A DNA stretch of 64,000 nucleotides from the NCBI GenBank assembly GCA_964639225.1, contig CAZXCK010000005.1, positions 10,835 through 74,834 on the forward strand, written 5' to 3'. Shown piece after piece: positions 8,790 through 16,192 of the stretch (the first letter of the stretch is position 1; every line of letters starts with the position of its first letter). The translations under genes were made by a program, and so were the position numbers. Source of the DNA: CAZXCK01 sp964639225 (lineage in GTDB: Bacteria > Chloroflexota > Anaerolineae > Aggregatilineales > Phototrophicaceae). The notes below the pieces were generated by a model, which was given only the letters and a program-made list of their open reading frames with translations, was not told the origin of the DNA and searched no databases.

Positions 8790-9782
8790 TCAGGCCAGGG
8801 GTTCCATATCGGGCTGGTCCAGGTTGTCGTTTTTTGGCTTCTCGCCAATGCCCATGTTTTCAGCAGCTTTCTTCTTCAGTTCGATGAACTTGCTGCTGAC
8901 GCTTTCCAGGCGGGCGGCCATCTGCGGGTCTGGCTCCAGTCCGTCGGTCTCGCGCTGGTAGACGGCGACAATGGCGATCATAGCGAAAGCGTCACCGACG
9001 GCGACTTTGACCATCCAGGCGAGCAGCAGCGTAATGAGCAGTGACCAACCGGCGATTGTGGTCGAAATCAGCGATAGCAGCAGTCCCAGTGGCGCGCTGA
9101 ATACCAGAAACACGACAATGAACGGCACATAGCTGAGGGCCATCAGCGCGACGGCGGTTTTGAGGATAGGCTTCCAGGTCATACCGTACAGGACCAGACC
9201 ATCGCGCGCGTTGGCCCACACGTTATCCTGGTTGCTGTAAAAGCTGCGCGCCAGAATCGCCTCGTCGATGTAATTCATAGCGAAGCGGATGATCTGGTTG
9301 AGAATGCGCACGACTGACCGCAGATCGCCGGGCAGCCAGGACGCCACGCTGTAGACGGTACGGGTAAAGGCCGTAACGACGCCGTTTACGAGTTCATCGA
9401 CGACGAACATCACGTTGGCTTCGCCGAAGCGCTCCGTCACGCGCTCTTTCCCCCAGGAAAGCTGATTGGTGCCGTCCGGCAGGTTGCCACGAACCAGCAG
9501 CTCACTGACGACGGCGATATGCGCGGCCTTAATCATGAAAAAGACGTAACGATACGCCAGATTGTACAGCGGAATCATCGCCGCGATGGCGACGAAAAAC
9601 AGAATAACGCCCACGATGGAGATCGCCTGACCGATGAGCCAGGCGACGCCGCCCGTCACGCCGAGATAGATCAGCGCGACCAGCCAGAAAGCGATGGTCA
9701 CGCCCAGGCGAACCAGAATGATGGGCATGGTTCGCATGAGCAGGTTAAAAGCTGTGCCAAGCTGTAAAGAACCCTTATTCAT
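8790..9782 (-). CDS. Polytopic membrane protein of unknown function
   Basis: I do not recognise a named family. The 330-aa protein starts at an ATG with AAGGAG eight bases upstream. Residues about 17-90 hold two or three hydrophobic helices (IILVRLGVTIAFWLVALIY, then WLIGQAISIVGVILFFVAIAAMI). A hydrophilic middle carries NYIDEAILARSF and WANARDGLVLYGMTWK. Residues about 208-275 hold two or three more helices, and a charged C-terminal tail with KKKAAENMGIGEKPKNDN is probably cytoplasmic. The middle motif followed by a paired helix region loosely recalls choline-transporter-like membrane proteins, but the resemblance is too weak to assign. It is monocistronic, with a long upstream gap. Confidence 0.85.
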   Translation of the reverse strand: MNKGSLQLGTAFNLLMRTMPIILVRLGVTIAFWLVALIYLGVTGGVAWLIGQAISIVGVILFFVAIAAMIPLYNLAYRYVFFMIKAAHIAVVSELLVRGNLPDGTNQLSWGKERVTERFGEANVMFVVDELVNGVVTAFTRTVYSVASWLPGDLRSVVRILNQIIRFAMNYIDEAILARSFYSNQDNVWANARDGLVLYGMTWKPILKTAVALMALSYVPFIVVFLVFSAPLGLLLSLISTTIAGWSLLITLLLAWMVKVAVGDAFAMIAIVAVYQRETDGLEPDPQMAARLESVSSKFIELKKKAAENMGIGEKPKNDNLDQPDMEPLA

Positions 9783-10188
9783 GAAAACTCTCCTTTACAA
9801 TTACAAAAACAAATCCGGTGATAGTAAGCAAATACTGCACCTTGCCGCAAGCGAGTTCAGGCGTGCGATTGGTGGATTGTTGCTGAAAACAACAGATATG
9901 GGAAACATCTGCCAGCAGCGATTGATCCATGACGTAGGACCACTTTGTAACCAGACCGCCTGGCAATAGGTGATGTAAAGCCTGCAAACAACGATAGCAC
10001 ATCCGGCTCATCATGTGAAACGCCGGATGTGCGATTTCGGCCTGCGAACGAGACAGCGGCAGGTGAACCTGAAACATGATTGTTACGCTATGGTAACGTA
10101 GGGTGGCAGGAATTGCCAGATAATCTCAGGGGTAAATGCGGACAACGCCTGTGCAGACGCTGTCCGATCGTAAGCGATAACGCCCGAT
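9783..10188. other. Intergenic stretch with a strong inverted repeat
   Basis: A gap of 406 bases between the M28 peptidase stop and the membrane-protein start, both on the minus strand. I see no convincing gene; a 100-codon open frame across it lacks a ribosome site and family features. The notable element is a perfect 11-bp inverted repeat (9997-10007 with 10022-10032, arms GCACATCCGGC/GCCGGATGTGC, 14-nt loop). It has no T run on either side. A weaker imperfect hairpin lies at 10139-10166, just beyond the peptidase stop. Either could be an mRNA 3-prime end or a leader structure. Confidence 0.5.
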
Positions 10189-11343
10189 TCAGCGTCCCAG
10201 CACATGCTGAACGAAGGCGATGATCTCGATCACCTGGTCAGGATCGACCTGGTCAAGGGTGTCCGCTGGAGTGTGAGTCTTTGCCAGCCAGTCGTCGAAC
10301 ACAGACGACAGTGCTATCGCCGGAACACCGCGCTGGACGAAGATCATGTGGTCACCCTGGGGCCAGGGTTCGACTTCGGCCAGATTTGGGAAGCTGGCCC
10401 GTGCAGCGCGGACGGCGGCGAGTAGTTTAGTATCTTCGCCCCAGAACGAAACGCTGTTCTGCCGTCCGGCGACGCCGATGCCGTCGATGTTGATGACGTA
10501 ATCCGGGTCGGTGCGGCTCTGTTCGAGATAGACGACCTGGCCGGGTGAGGCGTAGTGATCTTCGCCGTTGAAGGCGACGATTTCGACCGGCAGGCTGCGG
10601 TCGAGGACTTTCGCCAGGCCGAGCAGAGCAGTGACGCCGGTGGCGTTGTCCATCGCACCAGGGGTATCGAACCAGGTGTCATAATGCGCGCAGATGACAA
10701 CGCTGGGCGCGGACTGGCTATCTGAGCGGGCGATGACGTTAAATCCGGTGGATGGGATGGCGGCGCTGCGAATTTCCAGCTCAACAGGGGCGTGTGGATT
10801 GGCCAGCAGCGTGCGGGCGGTCTCTGGCGCAATCGTCACCGAGGGCATGTGAAAATCGGCGTCGCAGAACAGCGGCTTGTCGTGGACGGCGATGATTGCA
10901 TCCGGCTGGGCGTCATCCAGCAGGTGCAGCACATGAAGCTGCTCGTCGATGGCGAAAAACGGGAAATTCCTGGGCATGTAAGGTTCTGCTGCCAACTCCC
11001 CGGACAAAACGACGATGTGCCCGCGCAGGTCGGTGTGGCTTTCCAGTTCGCTGATGCTGGTACAAACGACGAACGGACAGGTTCCTTCGTATGGCAGCGA
11101 GTATGGATTGGGCTGGACGGGCAAGGTCTGGCCGTTGTGAGTCAGCGCAGCGCCGTTGTTGTCCCAGGTGAGGCACTCGAACGGCTGGGTTACGACGTGC
11201 CAGCCGAGCCGGCTGAACTGGTCGCGGATGTACTCGCCGGCCTTTTGGTTGCCGGGTGAGCCGGTGGGGCGCGGGCCGATATGTTGCGCAAGCTGGGTGA
11301 GGTGTCTGGATACGGTCGTCGGAGAAACTGCGAGACGGTTCAT
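10189..11343 (-). CDS. M28-family zinc aminopeptidase-like peptidase
   Basis: Predicted metallo-exopeptidase of the M28 (aminopeptidase Y/S) type, about 384 aa. The start is the ATG at 11343: GGAGG lies five bases upstream, and the alternative ATG at 11355 overlaps that ribosome site. The first metal motif is ICAHYDTWFDTPGAMDNATG, with His and Asp ligands and the bridging Asp of MDNATG. It is followed by EIVAFNGEDH, where the catalytic and ligand Glu are expected, and by the later VINIDGIGVAG and HTPADTLDQVD, which supplies the last His. A PA-like insert with a strand-rich N-terminal region precedes the catalytic core. No signal peptide is evident, so it is probably cytoplasmic. It sits alone, divergent from the sugar operon. 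Confidence 0.9.
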   Translation of the reverse strand: MNRLAVSPTTVSRHLTQLAQHIGPRPTGSPGNQKAGEYIRDQFSRLGWHVVTQPFECLTWDNNGAALTHNGQTLPVQPNPYSLPYEGTCPFVVCTSISELESHTDLRGHIVVLSGELAAEPYMPRNFPFFAIDEQLHVLHLLDDAQPDAIIAVHDKPLFCDADFHMPSVTIAPETARTLLANPHAPVELEIRSAAIPSTGFNVIARSDSQSAPSVVICAHYDTWFDTPGAMDNATGVTALLGLAKVLDRSLPVEIVAFNGEDHYASPGQVVYLEQSRTDPDYVINIDGIGVAGRQNSVSFWGEDTKLLAAVRAARASFPNLAEVEPWPQGDHMIFVQRGVPAIALSSVFDDWLAKTHTPADTLDQVDPDQVIEIIAFVQHVLGR

Positions 11344-11479
11344 GATTACCTCCATTGGGTCTGCCGGTCAGGCGAGACAGTCCGCGAGCCAGTGCCAGGA
11401 GTCACTTTGCACTATAACTTTATACGTCGCTGGCCGGGTTAAAGTGTCAGCGAAGTGACCAGTTTTCGTGAGAGGATAT

Positions 11480-11509
11480 TTGACAAAGAGGACCATTTAG
11501 CGGTATAGT
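11480..11509 (+). promoter_or_regulatory. Sigma70-type promoter of the sugar-uptake operon
   Basis: TTGACA (11480-11485) is a perfect -35, followed after 18 bp by TATAGT (11504-11509), five of six of the -10 consensus. The first LacI-type operator begins at the last base of the -10, so bound repressor would block polymerase. The predicted leader to the binding-protein ATG is about 190 nt. Confidence 0.75.
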
Positions 11510-11522
11510 GGAATCGATTTCA
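11509..11522. promoter_or_regulatory. LacI-type operator O1
   Basis: TGGAATCGATTTCA is a near-palindrome around a central CG, the hallmark of LacI/GalR operators (TGNNANCGNTNNCA). It overlaps the -10 and start site. It differs at one base from the core of the second operator at 11573-11594. The likely ligand is the LacI-family protein encoded at 16193-17209. Confidence 0.75.
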
Positions 11523-11572
11523 GTGCATCGTAGCCCGACATCATCTCTAACTGTTTGAGCTTTTTCGTTTGG

Positions 11573-11594
11573 GTATTGGAATCGATTCCAATAC
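11573..11594. promoter_or_regulatory. LacI-type operator O2
   Basis: A perfect 22-bp palindrome whose core is TGGAATCGATTCCA, with matching TATT/AATA and G/C flanks. Its centre is 68 bp downstream of the centre of the first operator. Two sites at this spacing would allow a dimer-pair or tetramer to loop the intervening DNA or to act as a roadblock. Confidence 0.8.
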
Positions 11595-11633
11595 AGTCAG
11601 TTTTCCAGCTATATACCGCTATTTGAGGAGGGC

Positions 11634-11696
11634 ATGCCATATCGCAGGAAACCGTTTTATCCAAACAAACCAGCTATTGACCTATTGATACTTTGA
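11634..11696 (+). CDS. Possible 20-codon leader ORF
   Basis: An ATG two bases after GAGGAGG opens a 20-codon frame (MPYRRKPFYPNKPAIDLLIL). Its TGA overlaps the ribosome site of the binding-protein gene. The Shine-Dalgarno spacing is too short for efficient use and no known leader peptide resembles it, so it may be chance. It could act by translational coupling. Confidence 0.2.
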   Translation: MPYRRKPFYPNKPAIDLLIL

Positions 11697-11706
11697 GGAG
11701 TGGAAC

Positions 11707-12975
11707 ATGAACAAGCGTTTTTTGGTTGTATTTATCATTCTCAGCCTGGTGCTGATGGCTGTTCCGGCAGCGATGGCCCAGGACGACCCAATTGTCATTA
11801 CGCTGTGGCGACATACGTCGGACGGTCAGGCCGAGCTTGACGAGAGCCTGGCGCAGATCGCCGCCTTCAACGACTCGCAGGACGAGTGGCTGGTCGTCTC
11901 TGAGCAGCTTCCGCAGGAATCCTACACCGAATCGGTGACAGCGGGCGCGCTGGCTGGCACGCTACCCTGCGTGTTGGACTTTGACGGTCCGACCGTGCCG
12001 AACTTCGCCTGGGCGGGTCATGTCCGCACCCTGGATGAGTTCGTGACCGAGGAACTGCTGGATGAGCTGCTGCCGTCGGCGTTGGGCACCTATCAGGATG
12101 ACATCTACGCGGTGGGGCAGTTTGACGCGGCGGTTGGTATTTATGGTCGCGCTTCGGTGCTGGAAGCCAACGATATCCGCATTGCCACCGTTGAAGAACC
12201 CTGGACGCTGGAAGAATTCAACGCCGCGCTGGAAACCCTCGCCGGTCTGGATGAGTTCGAACTGGCCATCGATATGCACACTGCTTACTCTGGTGAATGG
12301 TGGCCCTATGCCTTCTCTCCGATCCTGCAGAGCTTTGGCGGCGATCTGATTAACCGTGACAACTTCCTCGAAGCCGAGGGCGTGCTGAACGGCGAGGAAG
12401 CACTGGCCTGGGGCGAGTGGTTCCAGAATCTGTTCCAGAGCGGCCTGGCCGACCCGACCGCCGCCGACGATCAGGCATTCCAGCAGGGGCGTGCTGCGCT
12501 GGCTTACATCGGTAACTGGGCCTACCCGAGCATGCTCGAAGCCTGGGGCGACGACCTGGTCATCATGCCGCCGCCGGACTTCGGTAACGGTCCAGTGGTC
12601 GGTGGTGCTTCCTGGCAGTGGGGCATCAGCAGCACCTGTGAATATCCCGAAGGTGCCTGGGCGTTCATCGACTTCATCCTGGAGCCTGAGAATGTGGCCG
12701 CTATGTCCAACGCCACCGGCCTGATCCCGGCGACCGCCAGCGGCGCGGCCCTGACCGAGAACTACGCCGAAGGCGGCCCGCTGAACATCTTCGTGGAAAT
12801 CTCCAACGCCTACTCGGTGATGCGTCCGCAGACGCCGGCCTACCCGGTGATCGCCAGCGTGTTTGAGAATGCCGCCCGCGAAATTGCGCTGGGTGCTAAC
12901 ATTCAGGATACGCTGGATGATGCGGTTGACGCTATCGAGCAGAATATCGAGGACAACGACGGCTACGGCTTCTAA
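11707..12975 (+). CDS. ABC transporter sugar-binding protein (family 1)
   Basis: Extracytoplasmic receptor of a carbohydrate importer, 422 aa. GAGGAG lies six bases before the ATG. Residues 1-25 are a Sec signal peptide ending AMA before QDD, with no lipobox. The SBP_bac_1 pattern follows: ITLWRHTSDGQAELDESLAQIAAFN, LPCVLDFDGPTVPNFAWAG, DDIYAVGQFDAAVGIYGR, GRAALAYIGNWAYPSML and the late GGASWQWGISSTCEYPEGAWAFIDF. It is the first gene of the operon and is followed, after a strong hairpin, by two permeases. With a GH32-like hydrolase and a LacI regulator next door, the ligand is probably an oligosaccharide, possibly a fructoside, though this is inference. Confidence 0.94.
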   Translation: MNKRFLVVFIILSLVLMAVPAAMAQDDPIVITLWRHTSDGQAELDESLAQIAAFNDSQDEWLVVSEQLPQESYTESVTAGALAGTLPCVLDFDGPTVPNFAWAGHVRTLDEFVTEELLDELLPSALGTYQDDIYAVGQFDAAVGIYGRASVLEANDIRIATVEEPWTLEEFNAALETLAGLDEFELAIDMHTAYSGEWWPYAFSPILQSFGGDLINRDNFLEAEGVLNGEEALAWGEWFQNLFQSGLADPTAADDQAFQQGRAALAYIGNWAYPSMLEAWGDDLVIMPPPDFGNGPVVGGASWQWGISSTCEYPEGAWAFIDFILEPENVAAMSNATGLIPATASGAALTENYAEGGPLNIFVEISNAYSVMRPQTPAYPVIASVFENAAREIALGANIQDTLDDAVDAIEQNIEDNDGYGF

Positions 12976-13024
12976 ATCTGCTGTCGCCTGGTTGCCATAA
13001 AGCTACTTTCATGCGATAGATTGG

Positions 13025-13052
13025 GCGAGGGATGCAAGACAGCATCCCTCGC
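13025..13052 (+). promoter_or_regulatory. Intercistronic stem-loop between binding-protein and permease genes
   Basis: A perfect 11-bp stem (13025-13035 with 13042-13052, arms GCGAGGGATGC/GCATCCCTCGC) with a six-base loop sits in the 110-bp gap before the first permease. No T run follows, so polymerase should read through. It probably protects the 3-prime end of the binding-protein message or lowers downstream expression, as in many solute-receptor operons. Confidence 0.7.
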
Positions 13053-13085
13053 TGCTTCTCCGACAAAACCTGTGGAGGAAACACC

Positions 13086-14180
13086 ATGGCGAACGCGACG
13101 GCAGGTAACTTACGCCGCAGCGAGACGGTTTTTGCCTGGATCATGGGTGCGCCCGCGTTTGCAGGTCTGCTGGTCTTCCTGATTCTGCCGTTTATGATGG
13201 CAATCGGATTGAGCTTCACCAACCAGCGACTGCTATCGCCTAATCCCACGGAGACTGTGGGCCTGCGTAACTATGACCGGCTGCTGAGTGTTTCACTGCT
13301 CTCGCTGGACCCGCTCACCGACGAAGCCACTGGCGAATTTCTGCGCGATGACGACGGCCAATTACAGTATCCGCGCTCCCGCGATATCACGCGCGATTCC
13401 GAGAACTACCCGCAGTATGATGGTTACCGCGAATGGTTTGCATTCGAACTGGGCAGCACCCGTCATGTGGTGCTGGCAAAAGACCCGGTCTTTTTACGTT
13501 CATTGCTGAATAACTTTACTTTTGCTCTTGTCGTTGTTCCGTTGCAGTCCGGGTTGGCGCTGGCCCTGGCGATGCTCATCAATCAGAAGATCCCTGGCGT
13601 CAATATTTTCAGGACCATCTATTTTAGCCCGGTTGTTACGTCGATGGTGGTGATCTCCATTGTGTGGACGTTTTTGTATGACCGGCAGGTGGGACTGGTC
13701 AACCAGTTCCTGACGACGATCAGCGGCGGCGTTATCGAGCCGATCAACTGGCTGGGAAGGGCCAGTACAGCGCTGATCGCCATTATTATCATGTCGGTGT
13801 GGCAGGGCGTGGGTTTCCAGATGGTGATCTTCCTGGCCGGTTTGCAGGGCATCCCCGACGTGCTGTACGAGGCGGCGCAGATCGACGGCGCCAACCGCTG
13901 GCAGCGCTTCTGGAGTGTGACCATCCCGCAGTTGCGTAACACGATCATCTTTGTCGCCATCAGTACGACGATTCTGGCATTCCGCCTGTTTACTCAGGTG
14001 GATGTGATGACGCGCGGTGGTCCGCAGAATTCGACGAGCACGGTGGTTTTCCACGCGGTGCAGCGCGGCTTCCGCGAGTCCGATATCGGCTATGCGTCGT
14101 CGATTTCGGTTGTGTTCTTCATGATCGTGCTGGTGATCGCGCTGCTGCAGCGGCGTGTACTCAGCCAGAGTGAGGAGTGA
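13086..14180 (+). CDS. ABC sugar transporter permease, MalF/UgpA type
   Basis: Inner-membrane permease, about 364 aa. The ATG at 13086 follows TGTGGAGGAAACACC; an upstream in-frame ATG at 13032 falls inside the hairpin and is rejected. The N-terminus has helix 1 (VFAWIMGAPAFAGLLVFLILPF), the signature IGLSFTNQRLL, and a periplasmic insert of about 90 residues before the second helix. The cytoplasmic EAA loop is clear: EAAQIDGANRWQRFWSVTIPQL, which contacts the ATPase. It forms a heterodimer with the next gene product. No ATPase gene is in the operon, so an MsmK-like shared ATPase elsewhere is expected. Confidence 0.93.
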   Translation: MANATAGNLRRSETVFAWIMGAPAFAGLLVFLILPFMMAIGLSFTNQRLLSPNPTETVGLRNYDRLLSVSLLSLDPLTDEATGEFLRDDDGQLQYPRSRDITRDSENYPQYDGYREWFAFELGSTRHVVLAKDPVFLRSLLNNFTFALVVVPLQSGLALALAMLINQKIPGVNIFRTIYFSPVVTSMVVISIVWTFLYDRQVGLVNQFLTTISGGVIEPINWLGRASTALIAIIIMSVWQGVGFQMVIFLAGLQGIPDVLYEAAQIDGANRWQRFWSVTIPQLRNTIIFVAISTTILAFRLFTQVDVMTRGGPQNSTSTVVFHAVQRGFRESDIGYASSISVVFFMIVLVIALLQRRVLSQSEE

Positions 14181-14187
14181 GGGCGCT

Positions 14188-15117
14188 ATGACCAGTATCT
14201 CATCAACGCAGAGCCAGCGGCTCGCGGCGGAGACCTCGCGCCGTCGCATGTGGGGCTTCGTCAAACTGGGGCTGACTTACGCCTTCATGAGCCTGCTGGC
14301 GTTCGTTTTCCTGTTTCCGGTCATATTCATGATCGTGTCGTCGTTTAAGTCGAACGCGGTCATCTTCGAGGATCTGCGTTCGTTCGACGCCTTTTTGCCG
14401 ACTGAGTTTTCGCTCGACAACTATCAGGCGGTTTTCAATCGCAGCAACTTCGGCCTGTTTATGTTCAACTCGGTGTTTATCGTCACAACAACGGTGACGC
14501 TGGGCATCCTCGCCAACAGTATGGCGGCGTATGCGCTGGCGCGGCTGCGCTGGCGCGGGCGTAAGGTCGCGCTGACGGGTGTCATCGCGCTGCTCATCAT
14601 CCCATTTGAGACGATCGCTGTGCCGCTGCTGTTCGTCGTTACACGGCTGGTATGGTTGAGTGTCAGCGGCGGTGAGCTGTCCTTGACGACATCCTGGCTG
14701 AACACACATCATGTGCAGATTGTGCCGTTTATCGCCGATGCTTTTTCGATTTTCCTGTTCTACCAGTTCTTCATCGACATTCCTAAGGACATCGACGAGG
14801 CGGCGGTTGTCGATGGGGCGAGTCCGCTGCGCATCTACTGGACGCTGATTTTGCCGATCTCCAGGCCGATTATCGCCACCGTTGCCATTCTGCAATTCCT
14901 GACACGCTGGAACGATTACCTGTGGCCGATTATGTCGGTGCAGGGGGAGTCGGCGCGCCCGGTGATGGTGGGTATGGCGGCTTTCTTCGGGCAAACGCCG
15001 GACTGGGGGCAGATCATGGCATATGCCACGATGATTACCGTGCCCGTACTGATCTTTTATCTGCTGTTCCAGAAGTGGTTTGTACAGAGCGTGGCGTCCA
15101 GCGGCATTAAAGGTTAA
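14188..15117 (+). CDS. ABC sugar transporter permease, MalG/UgpE type
   Basis: Second inner-membrane permease, about 309 aa. The chosen ATG at 14188 lies seven bases after the upstream stop, and GAGGAGTGAGG of the preceding gene end supplies the ribosome site. Family features are helix 1 (LGLTYAFMSLLAFVFLFPVIFMIVSSFK), FSLDNYQAVFNRS, SMAAYALARLRWRGR, and the EAA loop DIDEAAVVDGASPLRIYWTLILPIS. The C-terminus FQKWFVQSVASSGIKG is the standard MalG-like end. It pairs with the MalF-like permease and the family-1 receptor. Its stop overlaps an ATG of the next reading frame (TAATG), so the hydrolase is cotranscribed. Confidence 0.93.
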   Translation: MTSISSTQSQRLAAETSRRRMWGFVKLGLTYAFMSLLAFVFLFPVIFMIVSSFKSNAVIFEDLRSFDAFLPTEFSLDNYQAVFNRSNFGLFMFNSVFIVTTTVTLGILANSMAAYALARLRWRGRKVALTGVIALLIIPFETIAVPLLFVVTRLVWLSVSGGELSLTTSWLNTHHVQIVPFIADAFSIFLFYQFFIDIPKDIDEAAVVDGASPLRIYWTLILPISRPIIATVAILQFLTRWNDYLWPIMSVQGESARPVMVGMAAFFGQTPDWGQIMAYATMITVPVLIFYLLFQKWFVQSVASSGIKG

Positions 15118-15155
15118 TGGTTGCTGGCCGACCCGAATCCAATCATGAGGTTTTT

Positions 15156-16151
15156 ATGGCTTTACATCTTCCCGATAAATGGGTGTGGGATTTCTGGTTT
15201 GCCAAAGATGGCGCCAATTACCACGTCTTTTACCTGCAGGCCGATCGCGCGTTGCAGAAAGAGGAACTGCGTCACTGGCATGTGTCAATAGGGCACGCGG
15301 TATCGACTGACCTGCGTAACTGGAACGTCGTCGCCGACGCGCTGCGGCCCGCTGGCGAACCGCAGCCCGGTGCTGTTGACGCATGGGACAGTTATACAAC
15401 ATGGACTGGCAGCGTGATCGAGTATGAGGGGCTGTGGTATATGTTTTACACGGGCAGCCGCCTGTCGGAGCGCGGGCTGGTGCAGCGGGTGGGGCTGGCG
15501 ACATCGCCCGATCTGATGCGCTGGGAAAAGCACGCGGCCAACCCGGTTATCAGCGCCGATCCACGCTGGTACGAAATGCTGGACCTGGACTCCTGGCACG
15601 ACCACGCCTGGCGTGACCCATATGTATTCCAGCATCCGGATTCGGGCGAGTTCCATGCGCTGATTACGGCGCGTTCGCATCCAGACAGCGCCCCGCCGGA
15701 CGCGCGCGGCGTGATTGGTCATGCCCGGTCGAGTGATCTGCTGAACTGGGATGTGCTGCCGCCACTCACCGATCCGGGCGAGTTCGGGCACATGGAAGTG
15801 CCGCAGCTCGTCTACCTGAACAATCGATACTACCTGTTATTCTCGGTGCCGCATGCGTATTATGCACAGGCACGAAAGGAACGCGCTGGCGTCGAGCCGG
15901 TGACGGGCACGCATTATCTGGTGGCGGACGATCCGCTGGGGCCATACGAATACATTACCGATGAATTTCTGCTTGGTGATTATGCCGAGACCCTGTATTC
16001 GGGTAAACTGATCCAGGGGCCGGATGATCGCTGGTATTTCATGGCGTTTGTCAATCTTGATGCCAACGGTGAATTCGTGGGTGACCTGATTGATCCGCTA
16101 CCGGTGGAAACGCATGCCGATGGCCGGCTAGAGGTGGTCGGTGGGCCGTAG
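15156..16151 (+). CDS. GH32-like (clan GH-J) cytoplasmic glycoside hydrolase
   Basis: Five-bladed beta-propeller glycosidase-like protein, about 331 aa with no signal peptide, so it would act on imported sugar in the cytosol. Three spaced motifs fit clan GH-J: WVWDFWF with Asp12 where the nucleophile of GH32 WMNDPNG lies, WRDPYVF (Arg153-Asp154-Pro155, the transition-state stabiliser), and HMEVPQLV with Glu214 as acid/base. The first motif is divergent. Repeated blade patterns such as TWTGSVIEYEGLWYMFYTG and GHARSSDLLNWDVL support the fold. The protein lacks the C-terminal beta-sandwich of true invertases. The ATG at 15156 is preferred (TGAGG upstream); an ATG at 15117 overlapping the permease stop is the alternative. 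Activity on fructosides is a prediction, and GH43-type activity is possible. Confidence 0.82.
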   Translation: MALHLPDKWVWDFWFAKDGANYHVFYLQADRALQKEELRHWHVSIGHAVSTDLRNWNVVADALRPAGEPQPGAVDAWDSYTTWTGSVIEYEGLWYMFYTGSRLSERGLVQRVGLATSPDLMRWEKHAANPVISADPRWYEMLDLDSWHDHAWRDPYVFQHPDSGEFHALITARSHPDSAPPDARGVIGHARSSDLLNWDVLPPLTDPGEFGHMEVPQLVYLNNRYYLLFSVPHAYYAQARKERAGVEPVTGTHYLVADDPLGPYEYITDEFLLGDYAETLYSGKLIQGPDDRWYFMAFVNLDANGEFVGDLIDPLPVETHADGRLEVVGGP

Positions 16152-16192
16152 ACCGCCCCTCGAATCAATAGGACAGTGCGCAATGATAACTG

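Noticed and set aside
9775..10077. A 100-codon minus-strand reading frame upstream of the membrane protein
   Set aside because: It overlaps the leader and the downstream start, has no good ribosome site and no family-like pattern. It spans the inverted repeat.
14203..14994. A 263-codon minus-strand reading frame opposite the MalG-like permease
   Set aside because: It is the reverse frame of a clear permease, is rich in Arg, Gln and His as expected from antisense reading of a GC-rich gene, and has no recognisable motif.
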